Source of the DNA: Paraburkholderia flava
GTDB taxonomy: Bacteria > Pseudomonadota > Gammaproteobacteria > Burkholderiales > Burkholderiaceae
Assembly: GCF_004359985.1 (NCBI RefSeq)
Contig: NZ_SMRO01000002.1
Coordinates: forward strand, 1,313,135-1,377,134
Length of the DNA: 64,000 nt
Reading direction: 5' to 3'
Part shown: in pieces, positions 10,193-18,621 of the stretch
How positions within the stretch are numbered: position 1 is the first letter of the stretch
How the letters are laid out: every line of letters starts with the position of its first letter
Notes under the pieces: generated by a model
What the model was told of the DNA's origin: nothing
Databases searched by the model: none
The model's input: only the letters and a program-made list of their open reading frames with translations
Translations under genes and position numbers: made by a program

Positions 10193-11164
10193 ATGAAGAC
10201 CACCTTTCTGGATTTCGAACAGCCGATCGCTGAACTCGAAGCGAAGATCGAAGAATTGCGCTTCGTGCAGGACGATTCGGCCGTCGATATTTCGGAAGAG
10301 ATCGATCGGCTTTCCAAGAAGAGCCAGCTGCTCACGAAAGACCTGTACGCGAACCTGACGCCCTGGCAGGTCTCGCAGATCGCACGCCATCCGCAACGTC
10401 CTTACACACTCGATTACGTCAACGAGCTGTTCACCGATTTCCACGAACTGCATGGCGACCGCTCGTTCGCGGACGATCTGTCGATCGTCGGCGGCCTCGC
10501 GCGTTTCGGCGGCCATCCGTGCATGGTGATCGGCCAGCAGAAGGGCCGCGATACGAAGGAACGCGCCGCGCGTAACTTCGGCATGCCGCGTCCGGAAGGC
10601 TACCGAAAGGCCGAGCGCCTGATGCGCGTCGCCGAGAAATTCGGGCTGCCCATCTTCACGTTCATCGATACGCCTGGCGCGTATCCTGGCATCGGCGCGG
10701 AAGAGCGGGGCCAGTCGGAAGCGATCGGCCGCAATCTGTACGTGATGGCCGAACTGAAGGTGCCGCTCATCGCGACGATCATCGGCGAGGGTGGTTCGGG
10801 CGGTGCGCTCGCGATCGCCGTCGGCGACAGCGTGCTGATGCTGCAATTCTCGACCTATTCGGTGATCTCGCCGGAAGGCTGCGCATCGATCCTGTGGAAG
10901 AGCGCGGCGAAGGCGCCGGAAGCAGCCGAAGCGCTCGGGCTCACTGCACATCGTCTGAAGGCACTCGGGCTGATCGACAAGATCGTCAACGAGCCGCTCG
11001 GCGGCGCGCATCGCGATCCGAAAGGGATGGCCGCGCTGCTGCGTCGCGCGCTCGCCGACACGCTGCGTCAGTTCCAGGGCATGAGCACGCAAGACCTGCG
11101 TCAGCGTCGCTTCGAGCGGCTGATGGCCTACGGCAAGTTCAAGGAAACGACGCCGGGCGCGTAA
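10193..11164 (+). CDS. accA: Acetyl-CoA carboxylase carboxyltransferase subunit alpha
   Basis: A 323-residue protein of normal length, opening [20 protein letters not shown]. It contains the carboxyltransferase motifs [20 protein letters not shown] and [12 protein letters not shown]. With AccD it transfers CO2 from biotin to acetyl-CoA to make malonyl-CoA. Upstream lie TTGACA (10134) and TAGAAT (10154), but only 14 bp apart, so the promoter assignment is tentative. tilS follows after 44 bp. Confidence 0.95.
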   Translation: MKTTFLDFEQPIAELEAKIEELRFVQDDSAVDISEEIDRLSKKSQLLTKDLYANLTPWQVSQIARHPQRPYTLDYVNELFTDFHELHGDRSFADDLSIVGGLARFGGHPCMVIGQQKGRDTKERAARNFGMPRPEGYRKAERLMRVAEKFGLPIFTFIDTPGAYPGIGAEERGQSEAIGRNLYVMAELKVPLIATIIGEGGSGGALAIAVGDSVLMLQFSTYSVISPEGCASILWKSAAKAPEAAEALGLTAHRLKALGLIDKIVNEPLGGAHRDPKGMAALLRRALADTLRQFQGMSTQDLRQRRFERLMAYGKFKETTPGA

Positions 11165-11208
11165 GCGTCGCGGGTTTCCTTAATCCTCTCTGTGCGCGGT
11201 GATCCACC

Positions 11209-12627
11209 GTGACTTCCTCCTCCGACACACCCGCTGACCGCCTCGTAATCGAGGCTGTCGGCGCGGCATCGGCTGCGCTCGCTGCTGACGCGCGCATCGC
11301 GATCGCGTTCAGCGGTGGACTCGATTCGTCCGTGCTGCTCGACGCGGCAGTGCGCGTGCTGGGCGCGTCACGTTGCGTCGCGCTGCATGTGCATCACGGT
11401 CTGAGCGCGCATGCGGACGCATGGCTTCGACACTGCGCGGCATTCGCAGAGATGCGCGGCATTGAGTTCGCGCATCGACGTGTCGACGTTGCGCGCGATG
11501 CGGGCACCGGCATCGAAGCCGCGGCGCGCGATGCACGCTACCGTGCGCTCGATGCCATGTGCGCCGAACACGACGTGCATGTACTGTGGCTTGCGCAGCA
11601 CGCGGACGATCAGGCCGAGACCGTGCTGCTGCAACTGCTGCGCGGCGCGGGGCTGGCCGGTTTGGCCGCGATGGCGCCCGAGCGCTTGCCGGCCGGTGCC
11701 GCTGCGACGCGCGTGCGTCCGCTGCTGCCGCTGCTGCGTGCGCAGCTCGAGCAATATGCGCGCGCTCACGCGTTGCGCTGGATCGACGACGAGTCGAACG
11801 CGGACACACGCTATGCGCGCAACGCGTTGCGCCACGACGTGCTGCCGACGCTTGCCGTGCACTTTCCGGGTTTTCGCGATGCGTTGTCGAGGACGGCTGC
11901 GCACGCGGCATCGGCGCAACGTCTGCTCGACGACCTCGCGCGACTCGATCTGCAGGACGCATCGCGCGACGAGGGCAGGGCGTTGTCACGCGACGCGCTG
12001 CTCGCACTCGACGACGATCGCGTGCTGAACGTTCTGCGTTACTGGATGCGCACGCTCGCACTGCCCGCCGCGCCCGCAGCACGCCTTATCGATGCGCTGC
12101 GCCAGTTGCGCACGATCGGCGACGATCACGGACTGCGGATCGATCACGCGGGACAGGCGCTGCGCGTGTATCGCGACGACGTCTACTGGGAAGCCGGCGA
12201 CAGCGCCGATCCCGCCGACGAAACGGCACTCGCACAGAGGCCAGCCGCGACGCTTGCGTGGCGTGGCGAAGCGGTGTGGCATCTGCGGGCGTGGCGCGGG
12301 ACGTTCGTCTTTGTCGACGTTGACGCCGACGATCCCGATGCCATTCCCGAAGCTGTGTTGATGCGCACACCGCTCAGTGCTCGCTCGCGTGCGGGCGGCG
12401 AGCGGATGCGCACGAGCGTTGATGGACCCAACCGTACGTTGAAAAACCTGTTCCAGGAGCGGGGCGTGCCGTCGTGGCAACGCGATGTCCCGCTGCTGTT
12501 TTGCGGCGACGAACTGCTGTTCGTGCCGCTGCTTGGCGTGAATCGCGCGGCGATCGTATCGTCGGAGAAGGGCGCGGGCGGACGGTATCGGCGTATCGAA
12601 TGGCGCGAGGATCTGTCGATCGCCTGA
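11209..12627 (+). CDS. tilS: tRNA(Ile)-lysidine synthase TilS
   Basis: A 472-residue N-type ATP pyrophosphatase with the PP-loop AFSGGLDSSVLLDAAV near residues 34-49 and the family stretch LWLAQHADDQAETVLLQLLR. The C-terminal substrate-binding domain contains LKNLFQERGVPSWQRD. TilS converts C34 of the tRNA-Ile(CAU) to lysidine so that it reads AUA. The start is GTG at 11209. It lies directly downstream of accA, a common arrangement in this group. Confidence 0.93.
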   Translation: MTSSSDTPADRLVIEAVGAASAALAADARIAIAFSGGLDSSVLLDAAVRVLGASRCVALHVHHGLSAHADAWLRHCAAFAEMRGIEFAHRRVDVARDAGTGIEAAARDARYRALDAMCAEHDVHVLWLAQHADDQAETVLLQLLRGAGLAGLAAMAPERLPAGAAATRVRPLLPLLRAQLEQYARAHALRWIDDESNADTRYARNALRHDVLPTLAVHFPGFRDALSRTAAHAASAQRLLDDLARLDLQDASRDEGRALSRDALLALDDDRVLNVLRYWMRTLALPAAPAARLIDALRQLRTIGDDHGLRIDHAGQALRVYRDDVYWEAGDSADPADETALAQRPAATLAWRGEAVWHLRAWRGTFVFVDVDADDPDAIPEAVLMRTPLSARSRAGGERMRTSVDGPNRTLKNLFQERGVPSWQRDVPLLFCGDELLFVPLLGVNRAAIVSSEKGAGGRYRRIEWREDLSIA

Positions 12628-12984
12628 GTGCGCGACGGTCCTCAACGCAAACCACCAGCCGACCCGGAAAAAATGGCCGGTTTCCCTGCAAATCCTTGAT
12701 AGATAAGCGTTTGCGGGCCATATCCCAGGGATTTGGCTTGTTTTTTTACGGCCGATCGGGTACGGTTACTTGTTTGCCCGGACCGCTTTTACCGTTCCTC
12801 GTGTCGTGTCTCGCCCAAGAGGCGTGATTGCCGGCTACGAGCGATTTCGCGGGCAAATCCGCGCGCGTTGCCTGCGCCGCCACATACTTCGCCGTCGTTC
12901 CCGAACGTTTGCTTGTTGTGCGGCCCTGTTGTGCGGCCGCTTGCAGCGCGCCCGACGCGATTTCATCCTCAGTTCAGAACGACA
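12628..12984. other. 357-bp leader region upstream of lysC
   Basis: No convincing gene. The frame in register with lysC stays open upstream but shows no aspartokinase features before the ATG at 12985. I see no lysine riboswitch or leader peptide with Lys/Thr codons; a promoter is not clear. Confidence 0.4.
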
Positions 12985-14235
12985 ATGGCACTCATCGTAC
13001 ACAAATACGGCGGCACTTCGATGGGCTCGACCGAGCGCATCAAGAACGTCGCGAAGCGCGTCGCGAAATGGCAGAAGGCGGGCCACAAGATGGTCGTGGT
13101 GCCGTCGGCGATGTCCGGCGAAACCAATCGTCTGCTCGGCCTCGCGAAAGAAATTTCGGCGCAGCCGAGCCCGCGCGAACTCGACATGATCGCGTCGACC
13201 GGCGAGCAGGTCAGCGTCGGTCTGCTGTCCATCGCATTGCATGAAGCGGGCGTCGACGCGGTCAGCTACACCGGCTGGCAAGTGCCGGTCAAAACCGACA
13301 GCGCGTTCACGAAAGCACGCATCAACGAAATCGACGGCGAGCGCGTGATGCGCGATCTCGACGCGGGCAAGGTCGTGGTGATCACCGGCTTCCAGGGCAT
13401 CGATCCCGAAGGCCACATCACGACGCTGGGCCGCGGTGGTTCGGACACGTCGGCGGTCGCAGTTGCGGCAGCGCTGGAAGCAGACGAGTGCCTGATCTAC
13501 ACCGACGTCGACGGCGTGTACACCACTGACCCGCGCGTCGTCGAAGAGGCTCGCCGGCTCGATCGCGTGACGTTCGAAGAGATGCTCGAAATGGCGAGCC
13601 TCGGCTCGAAGGTGCTGCAGATCCGCTCGGTGGAATTCGCCGGCAAATACCAGGTGAAGACGCGTGTGCTGTCGAGCCTGACCGATCCGCTGATGCCGCT
13701 CGAAGCCGAAATGTCGTCGGGCACCCTGATCACTTTTGAAGAAGACGAGACCATGGAAAAAGCAGTCATCTCGGGCATTGCGTTCCAGCGTGACGAGGCC
13801 CGCATCGCGGTGATGGGTGTGCCCGACAAGCCGGGCATCGCGTATCAGATTCTCGGCCCGGTGGCGGACGCGAACATCGACGTCGACATGATCATCCAGA
13901 ACCAGAGCGTTCAGGGCAAGACCGACTTCACGTTCACGGTCGGCCGCGGCGACTATCAGCGTGCGATGGACATCCTCACCGGCCAGGTGAAGGGCCATAT
14001 AAGCGCCGAGCAGGTGCTGGGCGATCCGAAGGTGTCGAAGGTATCGGTGGTCGGCGTCGGCATGCGTTCGCACGTCGGCATCGCGAGCACGATGTTCCGC
14101 ACGCTGTCGGAAGAGGGCATCAACATCCAGATGATCTCGACGTCCGAAATCAAGATCTCGGTGCTGATCGACGAGAAGTACATGGAGCTCGCCGTGCGCG
14201 CGCTGCATAAGGCATTCGAGCTCGATCACGTATAA
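12985..14235 (+). CDS. lysC: Aspartokinase
   Basis: A 416-residue monofunctional aspartate kinase. The N-terminus MALIVHKYGGTSMGSTERIK fixes the start at 12985. The kinase domain covers about residues 1-240 (TTLGRGGSDTSAVAVAAALE, IYTDVDGVYTTDPR) and two ACT regulatory domains cover about 265-416 (VMGVPDKPGIAYQILGPVAD, VVGVGMRSHVGIASTMF). It phosphorylates aspartate at the head of the lysine, threonine and methionine pathways, and the ACT pair predicts feedback inhibition. Lone gene, followed by tRNA-Ser. Confidence 0.95.
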   Translation: MALIVHKYGGTSMGSTERIKNVAKRVAKWQKAGHKMVVVPSAMSGETNRLLGLAKEISAQPSPRELDMIASTGEQVSVGLLSIALHEAGVDAVSYTGWQVPVKTDSAFTKARINEIDGERVMRDLDAGKVVVITGFQGIDPEGHITTLGRGGSDTSAVAVAAALEADECLIYTDVDGVYTTDPRVVEEARRLDRVTFEEMLEMASLGSKVLQIRSVEFAGKYQVKTRVLSSLTDPLMPLEAEMSSGTLITFEEDETMEKAVISGIAFQRDEARIAVMGVPDKPGIAYQILGPVADANIDVDMIIQNQSVQGKTDFTFTVGRGDYQRAMDILTGQVKGHISAEQVLGDPKVSKVSVVGVGMRSHVGIASTMFRTLSEEGINIQMISTSEIKISVLIDEKYMELAVRALHKAFELDHV

Positions 14236-14396
14236 GGGCGCAGGTCGCGGACGCAGCGGTTTTATGCGTGTCTTCATGCATGTCACCCGCGTGACGCGAT
14301 GAGCCAAAAAGTGCGCCCTGAAAATTGACCTCAATCGGCGAACCCGCTATTATCTTGGCTTCGTCGCGCTGCCTCCCTGGCGCGAGCGAAAGTTTG

Positions 14397-14490
14397 GGAG
14401 ACGTGGCCGAGAGGTCGAAGGCACTCCCCTGCTAAGGGAGCATCTGGGCCAAAACCTGGATCGAGGGTTCGAATCCCTCCGTCTCCGCCA
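14397..14490 (+). tRNA. tRNA-Ser (anticodon GCU)
   Basis: The acceptor arms GGAGACG (14397-14403) and CGTCTCC (14480-14486) pair perfectly, followed by discriminator G and an encoded CCA. The anticodon arm reads CTCCC-CTGCTAA-GGGAG, giving anticodon GCU. There is a long variable arm as in serine tRNAs, and the T-arm contains GGTTCGAATCC. The 3' 14 bases are part of the attachment repeat of the adjoining element. Confidence 0.97.
14477..14490 (+). repeat. Left attachment site (attL) in tRNA-Ser 3' end
   Basis: CTCCGTCTCCGCCA at the tRNA 3' end is repeated exactly at 23201-23214. It marks the left boundary of the inserted element and keeps the tRNA intact. Confidence 0.85.
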
Positions 14491-14506
14491 TCCGGTGGTC
14501 AGGAAA

Positions 14507-14538
14507 CCCCGTAAGTTCAAAGACTTACGGGGTTTTTT
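14507..14538 (+). terminator. Terminator downstream of tRNA-Ser
   Basis: The stem CCCCGTAAGT/ACTTACGGGG with loop TCAAAG is followed by six Ts. A close relative of this hairpin also lies just outside attR at 23228-23262, so the element appears to have arrived with its own copy. Confidence 0.9.
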
Positions 14539-14570
14539 GTTATCTGTCGATCGCTCTGTGCTGCATAAAA

Positions 14571-14580
14571 TACTGCATAG
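14571..14580 (+). repeat. Candidate integrase arm site, left copy
   Basis: TACTGCATAG here recurs exactly at 23073-23082 near attR. Each copy has a degenerate CTGCAT/TTGCAT half-copy just before it. Tyrosine integrases of this type bind such arm sites inside the element; assignment is inference. Confidence 0.4.
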
Positions 14581-14778
14581 CAAAAATGATCGTATGCCCA
14601 CATTTTTGGTTGCGCTGGCATCGAACCGGGGCTGTGTCAACAAGCTGCATGCGAGCCTGTATGGTTCGATCCGATGCCAATTCCATCAAAGAAACGGCTT
14701 ATAAATCGGGGATCACAACATGTTGGTAGCTATGTAGCGTGTGCGCTGCTCCGTGCTGTAGCGCCCAGCCATCCGCTC

Positions 14779-14797
14779 GTCCCGATATAATCGGGAC
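14779..14797 (+). promoter_or_regulatory. Palindromic operator over a TATAAT box, upstream of cargo gene
   Basis: GTCCCGATATAATCGGGAC has perfect 8-bp arms around ATA, and a consensus -10 hexamer TATAAT (14786-14791) lies inside it. It ends 27 bp before the ATG of the plus-strand gene at 14825. No T-tract follows, so a terminator is unlikely; a repressor site over the promoter is the simplest reading. No good -35 is visible. Confidence 0.5.
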
Positions 14798-14824
14798 TGG
14801 TCCGAACTTGCCTGCATCGAAAAA

Positions 14825-15559
14825 ATGACAAAAAAAGTCAAGAACAATCCAGCCGCACGACTGCACGAGATTCTTAAGGGCATTCACGCCATTAATCAGC
14901 AAAAAGTCTGCAGACAGGCTTGGAGCGAGCTACTACACACCAGCAGCGAGGAAGAGCTTCTTTCGCGTCTATCGAAGTTGATAGTCCTCGCCGGTGACGT
15001 TTCGGAAGCGACAAACAGGCTCTTTCCGGTGCATCTGACGCATATGCGAACGTTAGAAGTGCAGTTGCGTGATGGTATCGTCAAGCAGAACCTGAATGGG
15101 CAGTGGCAAACTTTCATATCCAATGTTTCGGCGGTGTCGCTTGTTCACCTGTCGATGGTTGAAACAATGCTGAATGAACGCGAGAGCATGCAGCCACCGA
15201 CCACATTGAATGAACTTAACGAGACGTTCGCCGAGGCACGTACGAAGATCATCGACGCCGACGACATTCCCGATGACGTCAAGCTCGTAATAATGCGCTA
15301 TCTCAATCGCATCACCACAAGCCTCGATGAATACTTCATTACAGGCATCTTTCCTGTAGTCGATGCTCTGAATTGCGCAATGGGCAATGTTGTCGTAGAC
15401 GCGGAGTATCGCGAAGCGATCGAAAAAACAGACGCTGGCGGGTTCTTCGGCAAAGCCATCGCTAGTGCTGCTGCGACCGTGAACGTCGCGACAGGAATTG
15501 TCAATCTTCTTGGAAGCGAACCATTCAAGGCGATCGTCAAATATCTCACCAAGAGTTGA
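14825..15559 (+). CDS. Unknown cargo protein of the satellite element
   Basis: A 244-residue protein that I do not recognise. It appears mostly alpha-helical and charged, opening MTKKVKNNPAARLHEILKGI, with a Gly/Ala-rich, mildly hydrophobic segment at about residues 208-230 (GGFFGKAIASAAATVNVATG). No signal peptide and no catalytic motif are obvious. It is the only plus-strand gene of the element, sits beside the tRNA, and has its own palindromic promoter region, which is the usual place and style for accessory cargo such as phage-defence or exclusion genes. That role is a guess from position. Confidence 0.7.
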   Translation: MTKKVKNNPAARLHEILKGIHAINQQKVCRQAWSELLHTSSEEELLSRLSKLIVLAGDVSEATNRLFPVHLTHMRTLEVQLRDGIVKQNLNGQWQTFISNVSAVSLVHLSMVETMLNERESMQPPTTLNELNETFAEARTKIIDADDIPDDVKLVIMRYLNRITTSLDEYFITGIFPVVDALNCAMGNVVVDAEYREAIEKTDAGGFFGKAIASAAATVNVATGIVNLLGSEPFKAIVKYLTKS

Positions 15560-15638
15560 GGTGACGCAGGCGCCGTTTGTGCAAGACTCAGTGCTTGCTT
15601 GTTTCGATAAGCATTTCGGAATCCTATCTGGTATTGGT

Positions 15639-15672
15639 AAAAAAAGCCCGATATCCGCTTGAGATACCGGGC
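15639..15672 (-). terminator. Terminator of the element's minus-strand gene run
   Basis: The stem GCCCGGTATC/GATATCGGGC (read on the minus strand) is followed by a run of seven Ts. It lies 37 bp after the stop of the last minus-strand gene and also separates it from the converging cargo gene. Confidence 0.85.
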
Positions 15673-15708
15673 CAAAGTAGGCTTTAACCTACGGGCGCAC
15701 AACAGAAA

Positions 15709-16392
15709 TTAGATTTCAACGCGCGTATCGGCTTGGTCGGCCAATGCGCTGTTGTAAAGATGGGTCGGGAGTTCCGCCGCCAGTTTTTCATACTTCGGCG
15801 CGATTGCATGAAGGTCGGCGGCGTCGGTCAACTGCTTTGCTGCATCGGGCAAACGCGTAGCGATTACATCCGTAACGATGCTATCGCGCAATCCCTTGGT
15901 GATACCAGTCAGGAACAGCGGTTCGGCATGTAGCACTGCGGCAACGCGTCTATCTTCCTTCGCCGCTTGCTTGACCTTTGCGACACCTTCCGGCGATTTC
16001 AGCGTATCGGCAACCCATGCGCTAATACGTGCGGTCATACCGTCGCCGGGTAGTGCGTTGTCGAAATAGCTGTTGATGCTGGTCATCGCGCGTTCGTTCA
16101 GTGTGTCGGCATGTGCGGCGATATCGGTAGCAGCTTTGCGGATAGTGCCCACAGTATCCAGCGCGACCTTGCGAGCCGCAGCATGCCGTGCAACTTCGGT
16201 TCGCGTCTTGTCGTCGGTCAGGCGTGCAACCGTGTTGATTGCGTCGCGCAATGCGATATCGGCTTTCAGAACGAACGGGGCCGCACCGCATTCCAGTTTT
16301 TCAGCATCGCCAAGGCGCGCTTTGCGACCGGTCGCCGTTGCCATGATTTGAACGAAAGACGTTGCGGCGGGCTGAGTTACGAGGGTTTTCAT
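15709..16392 (-). CDS. Unknown helical protein of the satellite element
   Basis: A 227-residue protein, Ala-rich and probably all-helical (for example TEVARHAAARKVALDTVGTI, AAKQLTDAADLHAIAPKYEK). No family is recognised, and no signal peptide or membrane segment is seen. An AGG triplet 8 bases before the ATG may serve as ribosome site. It is the last gene before a strong terminator. Its position at the distal end of the replication gene run, where satellites keep capsid-size or packaging modifiers, is suggestive only. Confidence 0.7.
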   Translation of the reverse strand: MKTLVTQPAATSFVQIMATATGRKARLGDAEKLECGAAPFVLKADIALRDAINTVARLTDDKTRTEVARHAAARKVALDTVGTIRKAATDIAAHADTLNERAMTSINSYFDNALPGDGMTARISAWVADTLKSPEGVAKVKQAAKEDRRVAAVLHAEPLFLTGITKGLRDSIVTDVIATRLPDAAKQLTDAADLHAIAPKYEKLAAELPTHLYNSALADQADTRVEI

Positions 16393-16428
16393 GTTGGTTG
16401 CCTAATGTAAGTTAAGTTGAAAATACGT

Positions 16429-16815
16429 TTAACGATTCGTTCGCCATTTTGACGATGTAATATCATCTGTATCGACGAACTTACTACGCGGTTCGGCTGA
16501 TGTATCTATCAGGTCTTTGCCGCGCCTATCGCCTGTAAATGCTAGTGATTTGATTTGTTGCTGTGATGCGGCTTGCTCAAATGCGTCTAGTGATTCGTAT
16601 TCTGGAATGACGACAAACTTACCTTTGAATTTGCTTATCTTGCCTTTCCCGGGATTGAATCCGGGTTTGAAGTATCCCTGAAGCCAAACTTCGATACTTC
16701 CGTCTATTCCGCCCCATTTGATTGCGTCGGGTTTGCAGTGAAGAACCTTATTCGGACCTTGCTCTAATCGGACGCCTTCCAGCTTTTCAAGCCGGGTTTT
16801 AAGTCCGGCTCGCAT
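16429..16815 (-). CDS. Unknown small protein of the satellite element
   Basis: A 128-residue basic protein with an N-terminal helix (MRAGLKTRLEKLEGVRLEQG) and a Gly/Lys-rich middle (GYFKPGFNPGKGKISKFKGK). No known family recognised. Its ATG overlaps the stop of the preceding gene as TAATG, so the two are probably translated together. It may cooperate with that protein. Confidence 0.65.
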   Translation of the reverse strand: MRAGLKTRLEKLEGVRLEQGPNKVLHCKPDAIKWGGIDGSIEVWLQGYFKPGFNPGKGKISKFKGKFVVIPEYESLDAFEQAASQQQIKSLAFTGDRRGKDLIDTSAEPRSKFVDTDDITSSKWRTNR

Positions 16816-17195
16816 TACCGGCCCCGTTGCCGCTCAAGTTCTTCAATACGCGCTTCGATATCTGATGTTTCAATTACGCGTGATAGTTGCGATAACATAT
16901 GCGCCAACTTAGAAGCATCCGACACGTCAACCTTGCCGTTTCTGGCTTGGCGATAAAGACGGGCCATTTCATACCGTACTTCCTGTACCGTCCCAAGCTT
17001 GGCGCGAGTGTGGCGCTTGTCCACCCGCCCATCTTCGCTTGTCGCTTGATCTGCGGTCCGTGGCGCGGCTCGTTGCGTGCCGTCCGTTCCCAAGGTCTCG
17101 CCGATCATCGCGAACCCATCTGTGGGCTTATTTTCGACTTTCGAGGTCGCCGACCCCGTTACCCATTTTCCCGTCGTCATGACTAAAGCCGTCAT
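16815..17195 (-). CDS. Small protein with terminase-neighbour-like helical C-terminus
   Basis: A 126-residue protein. The first ~65 residues are polar and probably disordered. The C-terminal half (VRYEMARLYRQARNGKVDVS to IEARIEELERQRGR) is a helical segment of a kind I associate with small phage proteins encoded close to terminase genes. A small-terminase-like or packaging role is possible but unproven. Translationally coupled to the next gene by a TAATG overlap. Confidence 0.6.
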   Translation of the reverse strand: MTALVMTTGKWVTGSATSKVENKPTDGFAMIGETLGTDGTQRAAPRTADQATSEDGRVDKRHTRAKLGTVQEVRYEMARLYRQARNGKVDVSDASKLAHMLSQLSRVIETSDIEARIEELERQRGR

Positions 17196-17329
17196 CTAAT
17201 TAAATTAAAAATAGGTTAACAGCGCCATATTACGTTTAACAAGAATTTTTTAAGGGAGTGCGGGCAATTTATGTAATACCTGTCCAAATGTCATCGCGCG
17301 TCTCGTTAAAATCCATGCGATGGTTTCCC

Positions 17330-17917
17330 CTAATTATTCGGACCAACTTCGGTAACAGTATCCTCCCATTCGTCTCGACTAAAGAATGCGTCACCGATTC
17401 GCATAATACAAAGCAACTCCCAACGCAATGAAAGCAATTCGGGCTTCGTTTTCAATCTTCGTTCCATGTCGATAATTCCGGAATGCCGGTTGAATGTCTT
17501 CATAGGATGTTCGGTAATCAACATCGAGCCAACTTTGAACGTATATTCCGGTTTTTCGTACAGGGCTTCTTGACGCCAACGAAGCGTTATACCGACGTAC
17601 CGCTTGACAACCGGCGCAAGTGAGCGAAGTTCCCTTGCAGTGTTCTCAATCAACAGTTCACCGGCGAGATACCGATAACCCCGATAGCGTGTCAAATAGT
17701 CTTTGAATTCATCGGCCCATTGCGTGACGGCAGACAGAAGCATCGCGTCAAGCAAACCGGCGTGATCTTCGCTGTTTTTGCGCTTCTTCGATTCGCTAAG
17801 GGACCGAAGCGCGATAGAGAACGCTAACGGGTCTTTGATACCGGCCCGCGAGAGTGCGCGACCGATGGACCCGTTGTTAAAGAATTGCTCGAATTCGTGA
17901 CCAAGTTTCGTATTCAT
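17330..17917 (-). CDS. Unknown protein of the satellite element
   Basis: A 195-residue protein, not recognised. The start MNTKLGHEFEQFFNNGSIGR at 17917 is chosen because CGGAG lies 7 bases upstream; an earlier ATG at 17980 lacks such a site. The protein is mixed and soluble in character, with many Arg and Leu and a Tyr/Arg-rich stretch (LTRYRGYRYLAG). It follows the next small gene by 74 bp, likely in one transcript from 18243. Confidence 0.65.
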   Translation of the reverse strand: MNTKLGHEFEQFFNNGSIGRALSRAGIKDPLAFSIALRSLSESKKRKNSEDHAGLLDAMLLSAVTQWADEFKDYLTRYRGYRYLAGELLIENTARELRSLAPVVKRYVGITLRWRQEALYEKPEYTFKVGSMLITEHPMKTFNRHSGIIDMERRLKTKPELLSLRWELLCIMRIGDAFFSRDEWEDTVTEVGPNN

Positions 17918-17991
17918 GGTTTGCTCCGTATGTGTGGATGCGTATGCGGTACGGTTTGCAGTACAGTTGTCGAGGTACAAAAGAAATCCCT

Positions 17992-18243
17992 TTAACTACC
18001 GAATTCGTTGGCGGAAGAGTGATCCGCCAATCCACTGAACGGAACGCGGCGAACAAACTTGCTTGTTGATGCGTCCATCGTGCGCAACGGGCTAAGGCGC
18101 ATTCCACTGCTGTTGTATTCGTCTTGGAATCCGTAGGCCGCTGGCAACTTCGCCGGGTCGGCAAGTTGTTCAACCATCCAGCTAACGGCGGTCGTTTCGA
18201 TAATCGTTTCGTACTGCGAATTGATTTGGTGTTCAATGTTCAT
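17992..18243 (-). CDS. Unknown 83-residue protein, first gene of the distal run
   Basis: Opens MNIEHQINSQYETIIETTAV; the ATG at 18243 has GGGAG 8 bases upstream. No family recognised. It lies immediately beyond the iteron-like region, and a CTACTGTGGG motif (18275-18284, minus strand) lies ~30 bp upstream, so a regulated promoter for the 18243-15709 run probably starts here. Confidence 0.6.
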   Translation of the reverse strand: MNIEHQINSQYETIIETTAVSWMVEQLADPAKLPAAYGFQDEYNSSGMRLSPLRTMDASTSKFVRRVPFSGLADHSSANEFGS

Positions 18244-18488
18244 TTCGATAACTCCCAAAACTCGTTAATTTGTACCCACAGTAGTTACCCGGCGTGTGTA
18301 TGGGGGAGCGCTGTGGTTCGTTCTATACCTGTCAATGCTTCCGGCGATCTGGGTGTGACAGATCGGTAGCAACTCTGACTATTCAATGCGACAGCTAACA
18401 CGCCTTAACTTCCGTCGATACCAGTTTGCGATGCTTGCGACGCGGGCAACTAGCAAAGCGAAATCGGCGTTTCCATTCCGTACAGGAC

Positions 18489-18616
18489 ACCCCCTAAAGG
18501 GGGATTGTCCGTTTGTCCGGGAAAATGGTGGCGGACAAAAGTTAAGGTTGTCCGAAAATGTCTGTTTTGTCCGAAGCCCACCCCGTGCGGCTTTGCGGCC
18601 TGTTCAACTTTGTCCG
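18489..18616. repeat. Iteron-like TTGTCCG cluster, candidate replication origin
   Basis: TTGTCCG occurs in direct orientation at 18505, 18513, 18548, 18567 and 18610, and inverted (CGGACAA) at 18532, all within 112 bp. A hairpin-prone CCCCCTAAAGGGGG precedes them. The cluster ends 5 bp from the stop of the primase-helicase gene. Phage P4 replicates from iterons bound by its primase-helicase, so this is a candidate origin. Direct proof is lacking. Confidence 0.6.
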
Positions 18617-18621
18617 TCCGG

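Noticed and set aside
12628..12984. Possible lysine riboswitch or attenuator before lysC
   Set aside because: No lysine-rich leader peptide or recognisable aptamer fold; Burkholderiales are not known for this riboswitch.
14350..14643. Minus-strand frame across tRNA-Ser containing RRRRDSNPR
   Set aside because: It is the antisense of the tRNA and its terminator, a well-known false protein produced over serine/leucine-type tRNA genes.
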